From Spartobacteria bacterium (GTDB taxonomy: Bacteria; Verrucomicrobiota; Verrucomicrobiia; Chthoniobacterales; UBA10450): a stretch of 64,000 nucleotides of DNA. The number at the start of each line of letters is the position of its first letter. Within the stretch, counting starts at the first letter, position 1. The notes under the pieces were generated by a model that worked only from the letters and a program-made list of their open reading frames with translations, did no database searches and was not told where the DNA came from. Below, piece by piece: positions 17,269 through 25,390 of the stretch. The stretch is taken from positions 248,219-312,218 of the forward strand of contig PLCN01000002.1 in the NCBI GenBank assembly GCA_003134785.1. Direction: 5' to 3'. Both the position numbers and the translations under genes were made by a program.

Positions 17269-18240
17269 ATGGATTATCTTGAAAAGGCTAGACGCGTGCT
17301 GGACGTGGAAATTTTCGAGCTCCAGCGGCTGCGCGAACGCCTGGACGACAATTTCTCGCGGGCCGTCGACCTGATTAAAGAATCCGTCGAAGCGCGCGGA
17401 AAAGTTGTCGTGCTCGGCGTCGGAAAATCGGGCCATATCGGGAACAAAATCGCCTCAACCCTCACCAGCACCGGCTCGCCCGCCGTGGTGCTCGATTCCT
17501 TGAACGCGTTACATGGCGACCTCGGTATGATCGCCGATGGCGACGTCATCCTCGCCTTGAGCGCGAGCGGCGAGACGGAGGAAATGCTGCGGATCCTGCC
17601 CGCCATCGCGCGGTTTCAGGTCAAGATCATTGCTGTTTGCGGCGATGCGAATTCGAGCCTGGCGAAAAATTCGCACGTCGTGCTCGATGTGAACATCGAG
17701 CAGGAAGCGTGTCCGTTGAATCTCGCGCCGACTTCCAGCACGACCGTCATGCTCGCCTTGGGCGACGCGCTGGCGATGGTCCTGCTCGAGGCGCGCGGTT
17801 TTCAAAAAGAAGATTTCGCGCGTTTTCATCCGGCCGGAATGATTGGGCGCAGCCTGCTCTTGCGCGTGCATCAGATCATGCGGCCGCGCCATGCGCTGGC
17901 CATGGTCGCCCCCGACTCGCCGATCCGTTTGGTGCTGAAAACAATGACGGAAGTGCGCGCGGGCGCTGCCGTTGTTTCCGACGAAAACGGACAACTCCTC
18001 GGCATTTTTACTCACGGCGATTTCGTACGCCACTTCCAATCCGATACGAAAATCGCCGACCGTCTCGTCGGCGATCTGATGACGCTGAATCCTGTCACGG
18101 TCCATCAAGACAAGCTCGCGGTGGAAGTCTTGAATTTGCTGGAACGTCACCGCATCGACGACCTCGTGGTGGTAGATGATCAACAGGCTCCCGTTGGAAT
18201 AGTGGACTCGCAGGACCTGACCAAGCTCAAGCTCTTGTAA
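17269..18240 (+). CDS. kdsD: Arabinose-5-phosphate isomerase (KpsF/GutQ family)
   Basis: The 323 residues consist of a SIS sugar-isomerase domain (about 1-180) with 'GVGKSGHIGNKIASTLTSTG' and 'LSASGETEEM', and a pair of CBS domains (about 200-323). This is the standard KdsD layout and length. The enzyme converts ribulose-5-phosphate to arabinose-5-phosphate, the first step towards KDO for lipopolysaccharide. The ATG at 17269 gives 'MDYLEKARRVLDVEIFELQR', the usual N-terminus. No kdsA, kdsB or kdsC lies beside it. The gutQ or kpsF paralogues catalyse the same reaction. Confidence 0.93.
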   Translation: MDYLEKARRVLDVEIFELQRLRERLDDNFSRAVDLIKESVEARGKVVVLGVGKSGHIGNKIASTLTSTGSPAVVLDSLNALHGDLGMIADGDVILALSASGETEEMLRILPAIARFQVKIIAVCGDANSSLAKNSHVVLDVNIEQEACPLNLAPTSSTTVMLALGDALAMVLLEARGFQKEDFARFHPAGMIGRSLLLRVHQIMRPRHALAMVAPDSPIRLVLKTMTEVRAGAAVVSDENGQLLGIFTHGDFVRHFQSDTKIADRLVGDLMTLNPVTVHQDKLAVEVLNLLERHRIDDLVVVDDQQAPVGIVDSQDLTKLKLL

Positions 18241-18243
18241 TTC

Positions 18244-18324
18244 GACAGGATTAACAGGATTTTCTGGATTGAAGAGAAGGCATCCTCAGGGTTCTCCAAT
18301 CCCGTTCATCCTGTAAATCCTGTC
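18244..18324. repeat. Intergenic inverted repeat (family E, 'AATCCTGT' type)
   Basis: GACAGGATTAACAGGATT on the left and AATCCTGTAAATCCTGTC on the right are inverted copies with one mismatch, 45 bp apart. Elements with this word are widespread between genes in Verrucomicrobia, Planctomycetes and Acidobacteria, to my knowledge. It fills the gap between kdsD and efp. Confidence 0.7.
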
Positions 18325-18379
18325 TGATTCGACTCCCCCTTGAAAAACCGTCAACCATCAACTATCAACCTTTCCACCC

Positions 18380-18937
18380 ATGCCAGCCGCAAACGATCTC
18401 CGAAAAGGAATGGCGATAAAATACAATGGCAATACCGCCATCGTGCTCGAGGTGAATCATCGCACACCGGGTAACCTGCGCGCGTTCGTGCAGGTCATCA
18501 TCCGCTACATCGCCACCGGAAAAAGCGCGGACGTGCGCTTTGGTTCGACCGATAAAGTCGAGATGGTCGATATGAACCGGAGCACGCTCGAGTTCAGTTA
18601 TAAGGACAACAGCGGATACCATTTTATGGATCCGAACACCTACGAGACGGTGACGCTGAACGAGGATTTGCTGGCGGATGCGAAGGAATATCTCGTGGAG
18701 AATTTGCCGGTGGAAGTTCTTTCGACTGGAGGGCGGCCGGTTCAGGTGGAGCTACCTTCGTCGGTGCAGCTAAAAGTGGTGGAGGCGCCCGAAGGTCTTC
18801 GTGGAGATACCGCTTCGAATGTGACGAAGCCTGCCGTTCTTGAAACCGGTAAGACGGTGAACGTTCCGCTCTTCATTCAAGAGGGCGAGAAGATAAAGAT
18901 CGATACGCGGACCGGTGCGTATATGGGGCGGGCGTAG
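18380..18937 (+). CDS. efp: Elongation factor P
   Basis: The 185 residues span all three EF-P domains: a KOW-like domain I (1-65) and two OB domains, with the closing 'INVP'-type segment 'VNVPLFIQEGEKIKIDTRTG' and the end 'AYMGRA'. EF-P enters the ribosomal E site and relieves stalling at proline runs. The loop tip that carries the modified Lys34 (E. coli) or Arg32 (Pseudomonas) reads 'HRTPGNLRAF', with Asn32 at that place, so neither beta-lysylation nor rhamnosylation is possible there. No epmA, epmB or earP gene is in the window. Confidence 0.96.
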   Translation: MPAANDLRKGMAIKYNGNTAIVLEVNHRTPGNLRAFVQVIIRYIATGKSADVRFGSTDKVEMVDMNRSTLEFSYKDNSGYHFMDPNTYETVTLNEDLLADAKEYLVENLPVEVLSTGGRPVQVELPSSVQLKVVEAPEGLRGDTASNVTKPAVLETGKTVNVPLFIQEGEKIKIDTRTGAYMGRA

Positions 18938-18963
18938 CGGTTGTTTCGCGTCACAACTTGCTT

Positions 18964-19081
18964 GTCATCCCGAGCCGCGGAGACGGCGAGGGACCTCACA
19001 CAGGCCGGCCACCCGATCTTGCGCAGGAAAGCGCAAATTGCAGATGCGAGGTCCCTCGCCGTCTGCGCGACTCGGGATGAC
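18964..19081. repeat. Intergenic inverted-repeat element (family A, copy 1)
   Basis: It begins GTCATCCCGAGCCGCGGAGA and ends with the complement CTGCGCGACTCGGGATGAC; the arms are about 37 bp with few mismatches, around a variable centre of about 45 bp. Four more copies are at 20836, 26614, 40618 and 42942, always between genes. Confidence 0.9.
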
Positions 19082-19291
19082 CTGAGTTCCCTCCGCCATC
19101 TATAATTTCGGCCGATGACAGCCCCGCTGATTTCTTCTCTCCATTCGCGTCAATCTGCGTAATCTGCCGGTAACTTGGCGGCGAAGAAACGAAGATCGAC
19201 CCTACACCACGGACGCAGGCGGCCTGGTCGCGCCAGGATGGCATCCTATGCTCCACCCGCCACCCGGCAGCATTTCGCCGGTGAACGCTGG

Positions 19292-19969
19292 ATGATCCCC
19301 ACGCGCTGGGTGAAATTCGTCGTCGCGATTTTTCTCCTGCCGCTTTGCGGGGTGTGCACTCAAACCTTCTTCACCGTTTTCGCGCGCGCGACGGTTACGC
19401 AACGGCTTTGGGCCGGCGAAGAATTTTGGTTCTTCTCGTTAGGCGCGATTCTGTGGCTGATCGCATTCTTCGGTCTGCCGCGACCAATGCTCGTTTATGT
19501 TTTCGGGCACGAGCTGACTCATGCCTTTTGGGTTCTGCTCATGGGCGGACGCGTCAGCCGGTTCCGTGTCGCGCGCCATGGCGGACACATCGTGACCGAC
19601 CGAAATAACTTCTGGATCGCGCTCGCTCCGTATTTTTTCCCGCTCTACAGCATCCTTATCATCGGCGCATACGGCGCTCTCCGATTGTTCTTCCACGTGC
19701 AACCGCACGGCCGCGTTCTCTACGGACTAATCGGAGCGACCTGGGCATTTCACTTTACGTTTACCTGTTGGATGATCCCGAAAAAACAAACGGACCTGAC
19801 CGATCACGGGACGTTTTTCTCCCTGGTGGTGATTTATCTGATGAACCTGCTTTTGCTCAGCGTCATGCTCGTGCTGGCGTCAGCCCAGATCACCTTCGTT
19901 CGATTGGGCGCCGATCTGCTGGCGAACATAGGCCGGTTCGCGCACTGGCTGACGACGCTCTCCGTTTGA
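19292..19969 (+). CDS. Integral membrane protein with HExxH motif (M50-like)
   Basis: The product has five or six hydrophobic segments. The end of the second holds 'VYVFGHELTHAFWVLLMGG', a HExxH zinc motif embedded at a membrane boundary as in site-2-type (M50) proteases. 'NNFWIALAPYFFPLYSILII' further on is the counterpart of the M50 third zinc-ligand region but reads N-x4-P, not the standard N-x2-P-D/G, so proteolysis is uncertain. Start choice is open: ATG 19292 leads straight into the first membrane segment; ATG 19238 or TTG 19175 would add basic residues. Convergent with the 3D-domain lipoprotein gene. Confidence 0.7.
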   Translation: MIPTRWVKFVVAIFLLPLCGVCTQTFFTVFARATVTQRLWAGEEFWFFSLGAILWLIAFFGLPRPMLVYVFGHELTHAFWVLLMGGRVSRFRVARHGGHIVTDRNNFWIALAPYFFPLYSILIIGAYGALRLFFHVQPHGRVLYGLIGATWAFHFTFTCWMIPKKQTDLTDHGTFFSLVVIYLMNLLLLSVMLVLASAQITFVRLGADLLANIGRFAHWLTTLSV

Positions 19970-19993
19970 TCGAAGAGCGGCCGGGCTCTGCGA

Positions 19994-20731
19994 CTATTGC
20001 AAACTCGCGGCTTCGGCGTCCTGACCCTGCAGCTCGAGGACCATGCGACGGATGTGGCGATAGGCTTGATGGGCCTGAAGGAGCCGCAAGCTTTCGTTCG
20101 CATCGCCCCAATGCAAAACCTGAATCCCTTCCTCGCGCGCGCCCCACGTATTCATGGCGCTGCGTGACGGCATATAGAGATCGATCGTGTTCCGGCCAGC
20201 CAGCGCCCAGCCGTAATCGTCCACTTTGTAAATCTGTCCGGTCGAGAGGAGACGGAAGACCGTTCCGGCCGGCCAGCGCGACCAGTCCGCCGCCGCGCTG
20301 CCGATTTGCGGTTTCGTGACTACGACCACGCGTTTTGTTCCGTGTTTGGTTTTCACGACTTTCGTCGTTCGCCTGGGCTCCAGGGAAAATCGCTCGAGTG
20401 GGGCGCGGGTGTAAGAAGCGCGCCGGTAATCGGATTGTTCATCGGTGCTGACCGGTAACGCCCGTGGCGTGTATTCCGCGCGGCGAATCGCGCCGGTTGC
20501 GGCGTGCAGATGGCCGCCGAGCGCGTTGTGATTTCCGTAGGCTAGGTGATCGGCCTCGGTGTGCGTATACGCCGTCGTCCGGACATCCTGGAAATCCTTT
20601 TTCACCAGCGGCGTCTCATATTTCGGCAGAGGCGACGTCCGGGAAGTCGTGGTGGAAGTCGTCCCGCAAGCGCTCAAAAAAAGCGCGCCGGACGCGAGAC
20701 AGAAGAGATAAAAATAATCCCGGTTACGCAA
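19994..20731 (-). CDS. Lipoprotein with C-terminal 3D domain
   Basis: The 245 residues begin with a lipoprotein signal ('LFLSACGTT', lipobox L-S-A-C). The C-terminal third has the 3D fold seen in MltA and in resuscitation-type lytic enzymes. The aspartates lie in 'GQIYKVDDYGWALAGRNTID' and in 'DLYMPSRSAMNTWG', with 'DWSRWPAGTVF' before them. A Thr/Lys/Arg-rich middle ('RTTKVVKTKHGTKRVVVVTK') could bind the wall or acidic polymers. It probably cuts peptidoglycan or binds it in the periplasm; MltA's catalytic barrel is not present, so activity is uncertain. Confidence 0.82.
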   Translation of the reverse strand: MRNRDYFYLFCLASGALFLSACGTTSTTTSRTSPLPKYETPLVKKDFQDVRTTAYTHTEADHLAYGNHNALGGHLHAATGAIRRAEYTPRALPVSTDEQSDYRRASYTRAPLERFSLEPRRTTKVVKTKHGTKRVVVVTKPQIGSAAADWSRWPAGTVFRLLSTGQIYKVDDYGWALAGRNTIDLYMPSRSAMNTWGAREEGIQVLHWGDANESLRLLQAHQAYRHIRRMVLELQGQDAEAASLQ

Positions 20732-20835
20732 CGGGGAGGTTATTAACAGTTATTCACAACCCCATGCAAGAGTATTTTTTAGGTTATTTTTGGGCTCGGA
20801 CAACTAGATGGGACGGTGACCGTTGGCAACGCGCC

Positions 20836-20992
20836 GTCATCCCGAGCCGCGCAGACGGTGAGGGACCTCACACTCGCAGCGGTGATTAGCTTGCGCCCCA
20901 CAACGCTGTTGGCATGGATTGCGTGTCCCTCGGCGCAAGCGAGCGGGTGAACAATTGTGAGGTCCCTCGCCGTCTACGCGGCTCGGGATGAC
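20836..20992. repeat. Intergenic inverted-repeat element (family A, copy 2)
   Basis: Arms GTCATCCCGAGCCGCGCAGA and TCTACGCGGCTCGGGATGAC enclose about 80 bp with an inner GCTTGCGCC/GGCGCAAGC pair. It takes up most of the 329-bp gap between the 3D-domain lipoprotein and kbl. The rest of the gap (20732-20835) is an AT-richer divergent promoter region without an open frame. Confidence 0.9.
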
Positions 20993-21060
20993 ACGCAGGT
21001 GATGCGACCATCCCCGCGATTGGCTTTGTCGAGTGCGATTGATCCGGGTATTCTGGAAGC

Positions 21061-22245
21061 ATGCTCGCGGAATTCGATCAGCAACTCGCAAACACCCTGG
21101 CCGAAATCAGATCGCAGGGTCTCTACAAAACCGAACGCATTATCACCAGCCCGCAAGACGCGAAGATCGAAATCACCGGTGGCCGCCGCGTGCTCAATAT
21201 GTGCGCGAACAATTATCTCGGCCTCGCCGATCACCCCGCGCTCATCGCCGCCGCAAAAGAAGCGCTCGACACGCACGGCTTCGGCATGGCGAGCGTCCGT
21301 TTTATTTGCGGCACGCAGGATATCCACAAGGATCTCGAAGGAGAGTTGACCAAATTCCTCGGAACCGAAGACACGATCCTCTATCCGTCCGCCTTCGACG
21401 CGAATGGCGGTCTGTTCGAGACGCTGCTCGGAGCGGAGGACGCGGTCATTTCGGACGAACTCAATCACGCGTCGATCATCGATGGCGTGCGGCTCTGCAA
21501 AGCGCAGCGCTTTCGTTACAAGCACAATGACATGGCTGACCTCGAGGCGAAGTTGCGAGAGGCCAGCGGCGCGCGCGTGCGCATGATCGCAACGGACGGC
21601 TGTTTTTCGATGGACGGAACGATCGCGGAACTGGAGGCGATCTGTGAACTCGCCGACAAATACCAGGCGCTCACCATGATCGACGATGCGCATGCGAGCG
21701 GTTTTCTGGGGAAGACTGGACGCGGCACCCACGAATATCGAGGCGTGATGGGAAGGATCGACATTATCACCGGCACGCTCGGGAAAGCGCTGGGCGGAGC
21801 GAGCGGCGGTTTCACCAGCGGTCGCAAACGGATCGTCGAACTGCTTCGCCAGCGATCGCGTCCGTATCTTTTTTCCAACACGGTGGCGCCGCCGATCGTG
21901 GCTGCGTCCATCAAAGCGCTCGAATTGTTGAGCAACTCCACCGAGTTGCGGGACAAGCTGGAGGAGAACACGAAATTCTTTCGCGCGGCTTTGACGGAGC
22001 GCGGCCTAACGATCAAACCCGGCACGCATCCGATCGTTCCGATCATGCTCGGGGACGCAGCACTCTCGCAAAAATTCGCGGCGCGCATGCTCGAGAAGGG
22101 CGTATACGTGATCGGCTTTTTCTATCCAGTCGTGCCGCATGGAACGGCGCGCGTTCGCACCCAGGTTTCGGCCGCGCATTCGCGCGAAGATTTGGAATTC
22201 GCGGTGAATGCTTTCGCGGAAACGAACGCAGAGTTAAAGCAATAA
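21061..22245 (+). CDS. kbl: Glycine C-acetyltransferase (2-amino-3-ketobutyrate CoA ligase)
   Basis: The 394 residues match Kbl over the full length. It is a PLP-dependent alpha-oxoamine synthase that joins glycine and acetyl-CoA to, or splits, 2-amino-3-ketobutyrate in threonine breakdown. Visible landmarks are '[20 protein letters not shown]', the PLP-ring segment '[15 protein letters not shown]', '[17 protein letters not shown]' and the Schiff-base lysine in '[18 protein letters not shown]'. No tdh (threonine dehydrogenase) is beside it. The gene lies at the edge of the predicted amide-ligase cluster on the opposite strand, which may be chance. Confidence 0.95.
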   Translation: MLAEFDQQLANTLAEIRSQGLYKTERIITSPQDAKIEITGGRRVLNMCANNYLGLADHPALIAAAKEALDTHGFGMASVRFICGTQDIHKDLEGELTKFLGTEDTILYPSAFDANGGLFETLLGAEDAVISDELNHASIIDGVRLCKAQRFRYKHNDMADLEAKLREASGARVRMIATDGCFSMDGTIAELEAICELADKYQALTMIDDAHASGFLGKTGRGTHEYRGVMGRIDIITGTLGKALGGASGGFTSGRKRIVELLRQRSRPYLFSNTVAPPIVAASIKALELLSNSTELRDKLEENTKFFRAALTERGLTIKPGTHPIVPIMLGDAALSQKFAARMLEKGVYVIGFFYPVVPHGTARVRTQVSAAHSREDLEFAVNAFAETNAELKQ

Positions 22246-22272
22246 TTCTGTGATGAACCGATCAGCTGCGGC

Positions 22273-22420
22273 TCTGGGGAGCGCAGGCTGCTAGCCTGCA
22301 CGTCTCGGCAGCTTGCCGAGACGCATCGGACGATGCTCGGCGCGGAGAAAAATATGTGCGTCGCTAAATGTAGCCGGCAAGCTGCCGGCAACGGCAGGCT
22401 GGCAGCCTGCGCTCCCCAGA
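22273..22420. repeat. Intergenic element with 27-bp terminal inverted repeats (family D)
   Basis: The ends TCTGGGGAGCGCAGGCTG... and ...CAGCCTGCGCTCCCCAGA match over 27 bp with one mismatch, and each end folds on itself (GCAGGCT / AGCCTGC). Inside are further small palindromes (TCTCGGCAGCTTGCCGAGA and CCGGCAAGCTGCCGG). It lies between the convergent kbl and 22444 genes and has no coding capacity. Only one copy is in the window. Confidence 0.85.
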
Positions 22421-22443
22421 GCAAGGCAATCGCGGTTCGGGAG

Positions 22444-23631
22444 CTAGGGCGCCTGAAGCGCGATGCTCGAGCCAACCCAGGTTTTGTCTTTGTTGAATTT
22501 GACGCCCATCATTTTGCCCTGGCTCATTCGGACGAGATTGTTAACCAGCATCGGCTCACCGTCTTCCGGCCAGATAAACATCATCCTGATCTCTCCCTTC
22601 GAGCGCGGCCCGTCCGTGGTCGGAACGAAGTCGGCGTACGCTACTTTCTTCTGCAAAATCCACGCGCGCGGGTCGGGTAGTGCGGCCAGCTTTTCCGCGG
22701 TCGGTTCCAGATCGACGCCGAGTCCCGCGAAAGAGTAGAGCGGCTTCAAGACATAATCTTCCAGCCGTTCGCTCGCCCGAAATTCATCGGCGAAAAAAGC
22801 GGGCGCCGCATGCTTCGAGCGCAAGAACGGCAACGTGTGTTTGCTGATTCGGAAATACCAATTGGGATGGCCGACCCAAGTCACATCGATTTCGTCCTGG
22901 AAATTGAATCCCAGCTTGAGATCCGGGCGGCGGAGCAGCTCATCGAAAATCACGCGGTTGTAAACCCGCTCGATTCGAACCTCGCGGTCATCCCGCCGAT
23001 AGAATAATTGCCTGCCACGTTTCGTTACCTCTGTGAGTGAAACGGGACGAACTCCGAGCAAACTGTCGGTGCAGGCGAAATCGATCCGCGTGTTTTGTTT
23101 CTCCGGGTCGACTTCAAGCAAGACGACCTTCTCTGTTTCGACGTCGCCAATAATCACCTGGCGCAAGAGTTCGGTGTAACTCTCATCGTTGAACCCGCCG
23201 AAAAACGAGACCCAATTTTCCGGAATGGCGGGATATGCCCCGCGCATGCAGCCAACCAGGAACAACTGAAACGCGTAAAGGCTGGGAAAGCCTTGCAGCT
23301 CGATCAGGCGCGGCGTGAGGCGTCCGTCCTCTTCGCAAATCGCGAAATCCACCTGAAGGAAAATCGGATGCGGAGTTTCGCCGGGAACTTCGAGTCCAGG
23401 CGGAATGGCCGTGCGCGCGTGGACGGCAAACTCCGGCGTTCGCAACTGCGCCACGATATCGCGCGCCGCCTCCGTGACCTCGTCCGTGAATTCGCGAGTG
23501 AGGAAAAGCGGACTCTCCGAGATTCGAAAATCAACCGGCCAATATTCGGTCTCGTTCGCGGTGCGAAGAAGTTTCGCGTAACGCTCCGCCGTGAAATCAG
23601 CGTTAAAGCGAGCACGTTGCGTCGAGTCCAT
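22444..23631 (-). CDS. Conserved hypothetical protein, possible permuted ATP-grasp ligase
   Basis: The 395 residues are not in a family I can name. The C-terminal third resembles the nucleotide-binding half of ATP-grasp enzymes: 'LEDYVLKPLYSFAGLGVDL' (Lys plus Gly-rich loop), then 'AWILQKKV' and 'KGEIRMMFIW'. The centre has 'LQVDFAICEEDG' and 'LIELQGFPSLYAFQ', where an Asp and a Glu could bind magnesium. The order recalls glutathionylspermidine-synthase-like permuted ATP-grasps. It starts 3 bp after the stop of the M29 peptidase gene, so the two are one operon, next to YbdK and a second ATP-grasp. A role as amide ligase is inferred. Confidence 0.5.
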   Translation of the reverse strand: MDSTQRARFNADFTAERYAKLLRTANETEYWPVDFRISESPLFLTREFTDEVTEAARDIVAQLRTPEFAVHARTAIPPGLEVPGETPHPIFLQVDFAICEEDGRLTPRLIELQGFPSLYAFQLFLVGCMRGAYPAIPENWVSFFGGFNDESYTELLRQVIIGDVETEKVVLLEVDPEKQNTRIDFACTDSLLGVRPVSLTEVTKRGRQLFYRRDDREVRIERVYNRVIFDELLRRPDLKLGFNFQDEIDVTWVGHPNWYFRISKHTLPFLRSKHAAPAFFADEFRASERLEDYVLKPLYSFAGLGVDLEPTAEKLAALPDPRAWILQKKVAYADFVPTTDGPRSKGEIRMMFIWPEDGEPMLVNNLVRMSQGKMMGVKFNKDKTWVGSSIALQAP

Positions 23632-23634
23632 CGC

Positions 23635-24702
23635 TCACACCAAAAACTTCCCGCGCTCCATCATCTTCAAATCGTCGAACCAAATGTCGAAGTCGCGGCC
23701 GACGCAATCGATGTGGGTTTTGGAAAGCCAGGTTTGTCCAGTGTGTTCGGCGTAGGGATGGCCGAAGGCGATGTGGATGCCGGGGATTTTTTCATCCTGC
23801 AAAATATTGCCGATCACATGCGTACACGCGGTATTCGTTCCGACCGCAAACTCGCCAACGCGATTGCTGTTTTCGTCCGTGCTGGTGTAGGCGCGAAATT
23901 CTTCCAGCAGCTCTTTGTTCTCGCATTGGAGGTCGCGAATCCGATTATCCGCTACTTCGATCGTGAGCGGCGTCTCCTGAATGTCGCCATACTTTTGGCA
24001 GAGGTAATCGCCTACCACGCCGTCCACAACGAAAACGCCGTTGGAGTTGGCGGGTGAAGTGAAAATTTCACCACCGGGCAGGTTGCCCCATTTGTCCGGA
24101 GTGATGATCCCGCTGGTCTTGAGCCATTTTAGCGTCGGCGAAAATACGCCCTCGTAATCGGTGCCGGCTGGCGTGCGGCATTTGATGCGCTCGGTCATGC
24201 GCGCTCGCTCGATCAAACGCTGGCTCAGCGCATCGACCGCGCGAAAATCGGCGCGCATCCCTTCTAACATAATCTGCCGGGTGATGTTGACCATGTGCCC
24301 GTGACGAATGCGGCGTTTGTTCACGACGTCGCTCATCTGCATCCGGGAACGCAGCTCGCCGCGTTGCGATTGCGCGCAAAAAATACTGACCTGCGATTGC
24401 GCCAGATCTTCCAGGATGATTTCCGGCATGTCCGTCAACGGACGTTCCGCATATTCTTCGATGACGAAGACCGCGTGTTCCGCGCCGACTTCTTCTACTT
24501 CCTTTTGCAGGGCAGCCGCAATTTCGCGGGTCACTTCATCGGTGATGATCGTGATCCGCTCCTCCGGCTTCAGGCGCAGACAATCGCGAATGGCGTTCCG
24601 CGCGCCGGGCTGGAGTTCCGGGTCGATCTCTACAGTGTGGGCACGGTCAGGCATGTTGGGCGAAAGAGCCGTCAGCATTGCGCGAAAATCGGGCGGCGGC
24701 AA
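23635..24702 (-). CDS. M29-family aminopeptidase
   Basis: The protein (355 residues from the first ATG; starts at MLTAL or MPDRAH would trim up to 16) matches the aminopeptidase T/S group of two-metal exopeptidases. Metal-ligand regions are visible: 'NLPGGEIFTSP' (Glu), 'GIHIAFGHPYAEHTGQT' (His residues) and 'KTHIDCVGRDFDIWFDD' (Asp). These enzymes remove N-terminal residues from peptides in the cytoplasm. It heads an operon with the 22444 gene and is divergent from a DUF2911 gene. In a cluster with carboxylate-amine ligases it may trim or recycle a peptide-like product. Confidence 0.88.
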   Translation of the reverse strand: MPPPDFRAMLTALSPNMPDRAHTVEIDPELQPGARNAIRDCLRLKPEERITIITDEVTREIAAALQKEVEEVGAEHAVFVIEEYAERPLTDMPEIILEDLAQSQVSIFCAQSQRGELRSRMQMSDVVNKRRIRHGHMVNITRQIMLEGMRADFRAVDALSQRLIERARMTERIKCRTPAGTDYEGVFSPTLKWLKTSGIITPDKWGNLPGGEIFTSPANSNGVFVVDGVVGDYLCQKYGDIQETPLTIEVADNRIRDLQCENKELLEEFRAYTSTDENSNRVGEFAVGTNTACTHVIGNILQDEKIPGIHIAFGHPYAEHTGQTWLSKTHIDCVGRDFDIWFDDLKMMERGKFLV

Positions 24703-24782
24703 TTCAGGATCGCGCGTCTCTTGGAACTCGGGTTTCTTTTCCGTTGGACGCCCTGCAGAAACGCTCGCAATCTAGGAATGCT

Positions 24783-25337
24783 ATGAACTCGCTCAAAAAG
24801 TTTTTCACGATCTTTCCTGTCCTACTCGTTGGCGCATCGCTGCTGATCGCCCAAGAAAAGCCCCGCGTCAGTCCCCACGAAACCATCACGGCCACGATCG
24901 ATGGCAATGAAATCAAAGTGGTTTACGGCCGGCCTTACACAAAAGATCCGAAGACCGGAGAGAAGCGCAAAATCTGGGGCGGGCTGGTTCCGTTTGGCAA
25001 GCCATGGCGAACCGGCGCTGACGAGGCGACGCTGCTGACAACCCAACAACCTCTCCAAATCGCCGGCACAACCATTCCCGCCGGGACCTACTCGCTCTTC
25101 ACGCAGCCCGAGGAAAATGGGGACGCGAAGCTGATTATCAACAAGCAAACCGGGCAATGGGGAACGAAGTACGACGAGAAACAAGATCTTGCTCGCGTTG
25201 CGCTGAAAAAAGAAGCCACGGCCAACGCGGTCGATCAGTTCACCATGGCCATCGAAAAGAATTCCAGCGGCGGCGGGACGCTCAAACTGATGTGGGAGAA
25301 CACGCAGTATTCCGTCGCCTTTACCGTGAAGAAATAG
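24783..25337 (+). CDS. DUF2911 domain secreted protein
   Basis: The ATG at 24783 gives 184 residues with a signal peptide ('MNSLKKFFTIFPVLLVGASLLIAQ'). The rest is the DUF2911 domain, recognisable from 'VYGRPYTKDPKTGEKRKIWG', 'GLVPFGKPWRTGADEATLL', 'IPAGTYSLFTQP' and 'GTKYDEKQDLARV'. This family of periplasmic beta-sandwich proteins is common in Bacteroidetes, Acidobacteria and Verrucomicrobia; its function is unknown. The gene stands alone on the plus strand between two parts of the amide-ligase cluster and may be unrelated to it. Confidence 0.88.
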   Translation: MNSLKKFFTIFPVLLVGASLLIAQEKPRVSPHETITATIDGNEIKVVYGRPYTKDPKTGEKRKIWGGLVPFGKPWRTGADEATLLTTQQPLQIAGTTIPAGTYSLFTQPEENGDAKLIINKQTGQWGTKYDEKQDLARVALKKEATANAVDQFTMAIEKNSSGGGTLKLMWENTQYSVAFTVKK

Positions 25338-25390
25338 GCGGACAGCCTCCCGGGACTGGTGGTTGCATGGACTACCTTCGGCCGAGACAA

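Noticed and set aside
22273-22420. Possible structured RNA or riboswitch between kbl and the 22444 gene
   Set aside because: The region is convergent, not a 5' leader, and its 27-bp terminal inverted repeats fit a mobile repeat better.
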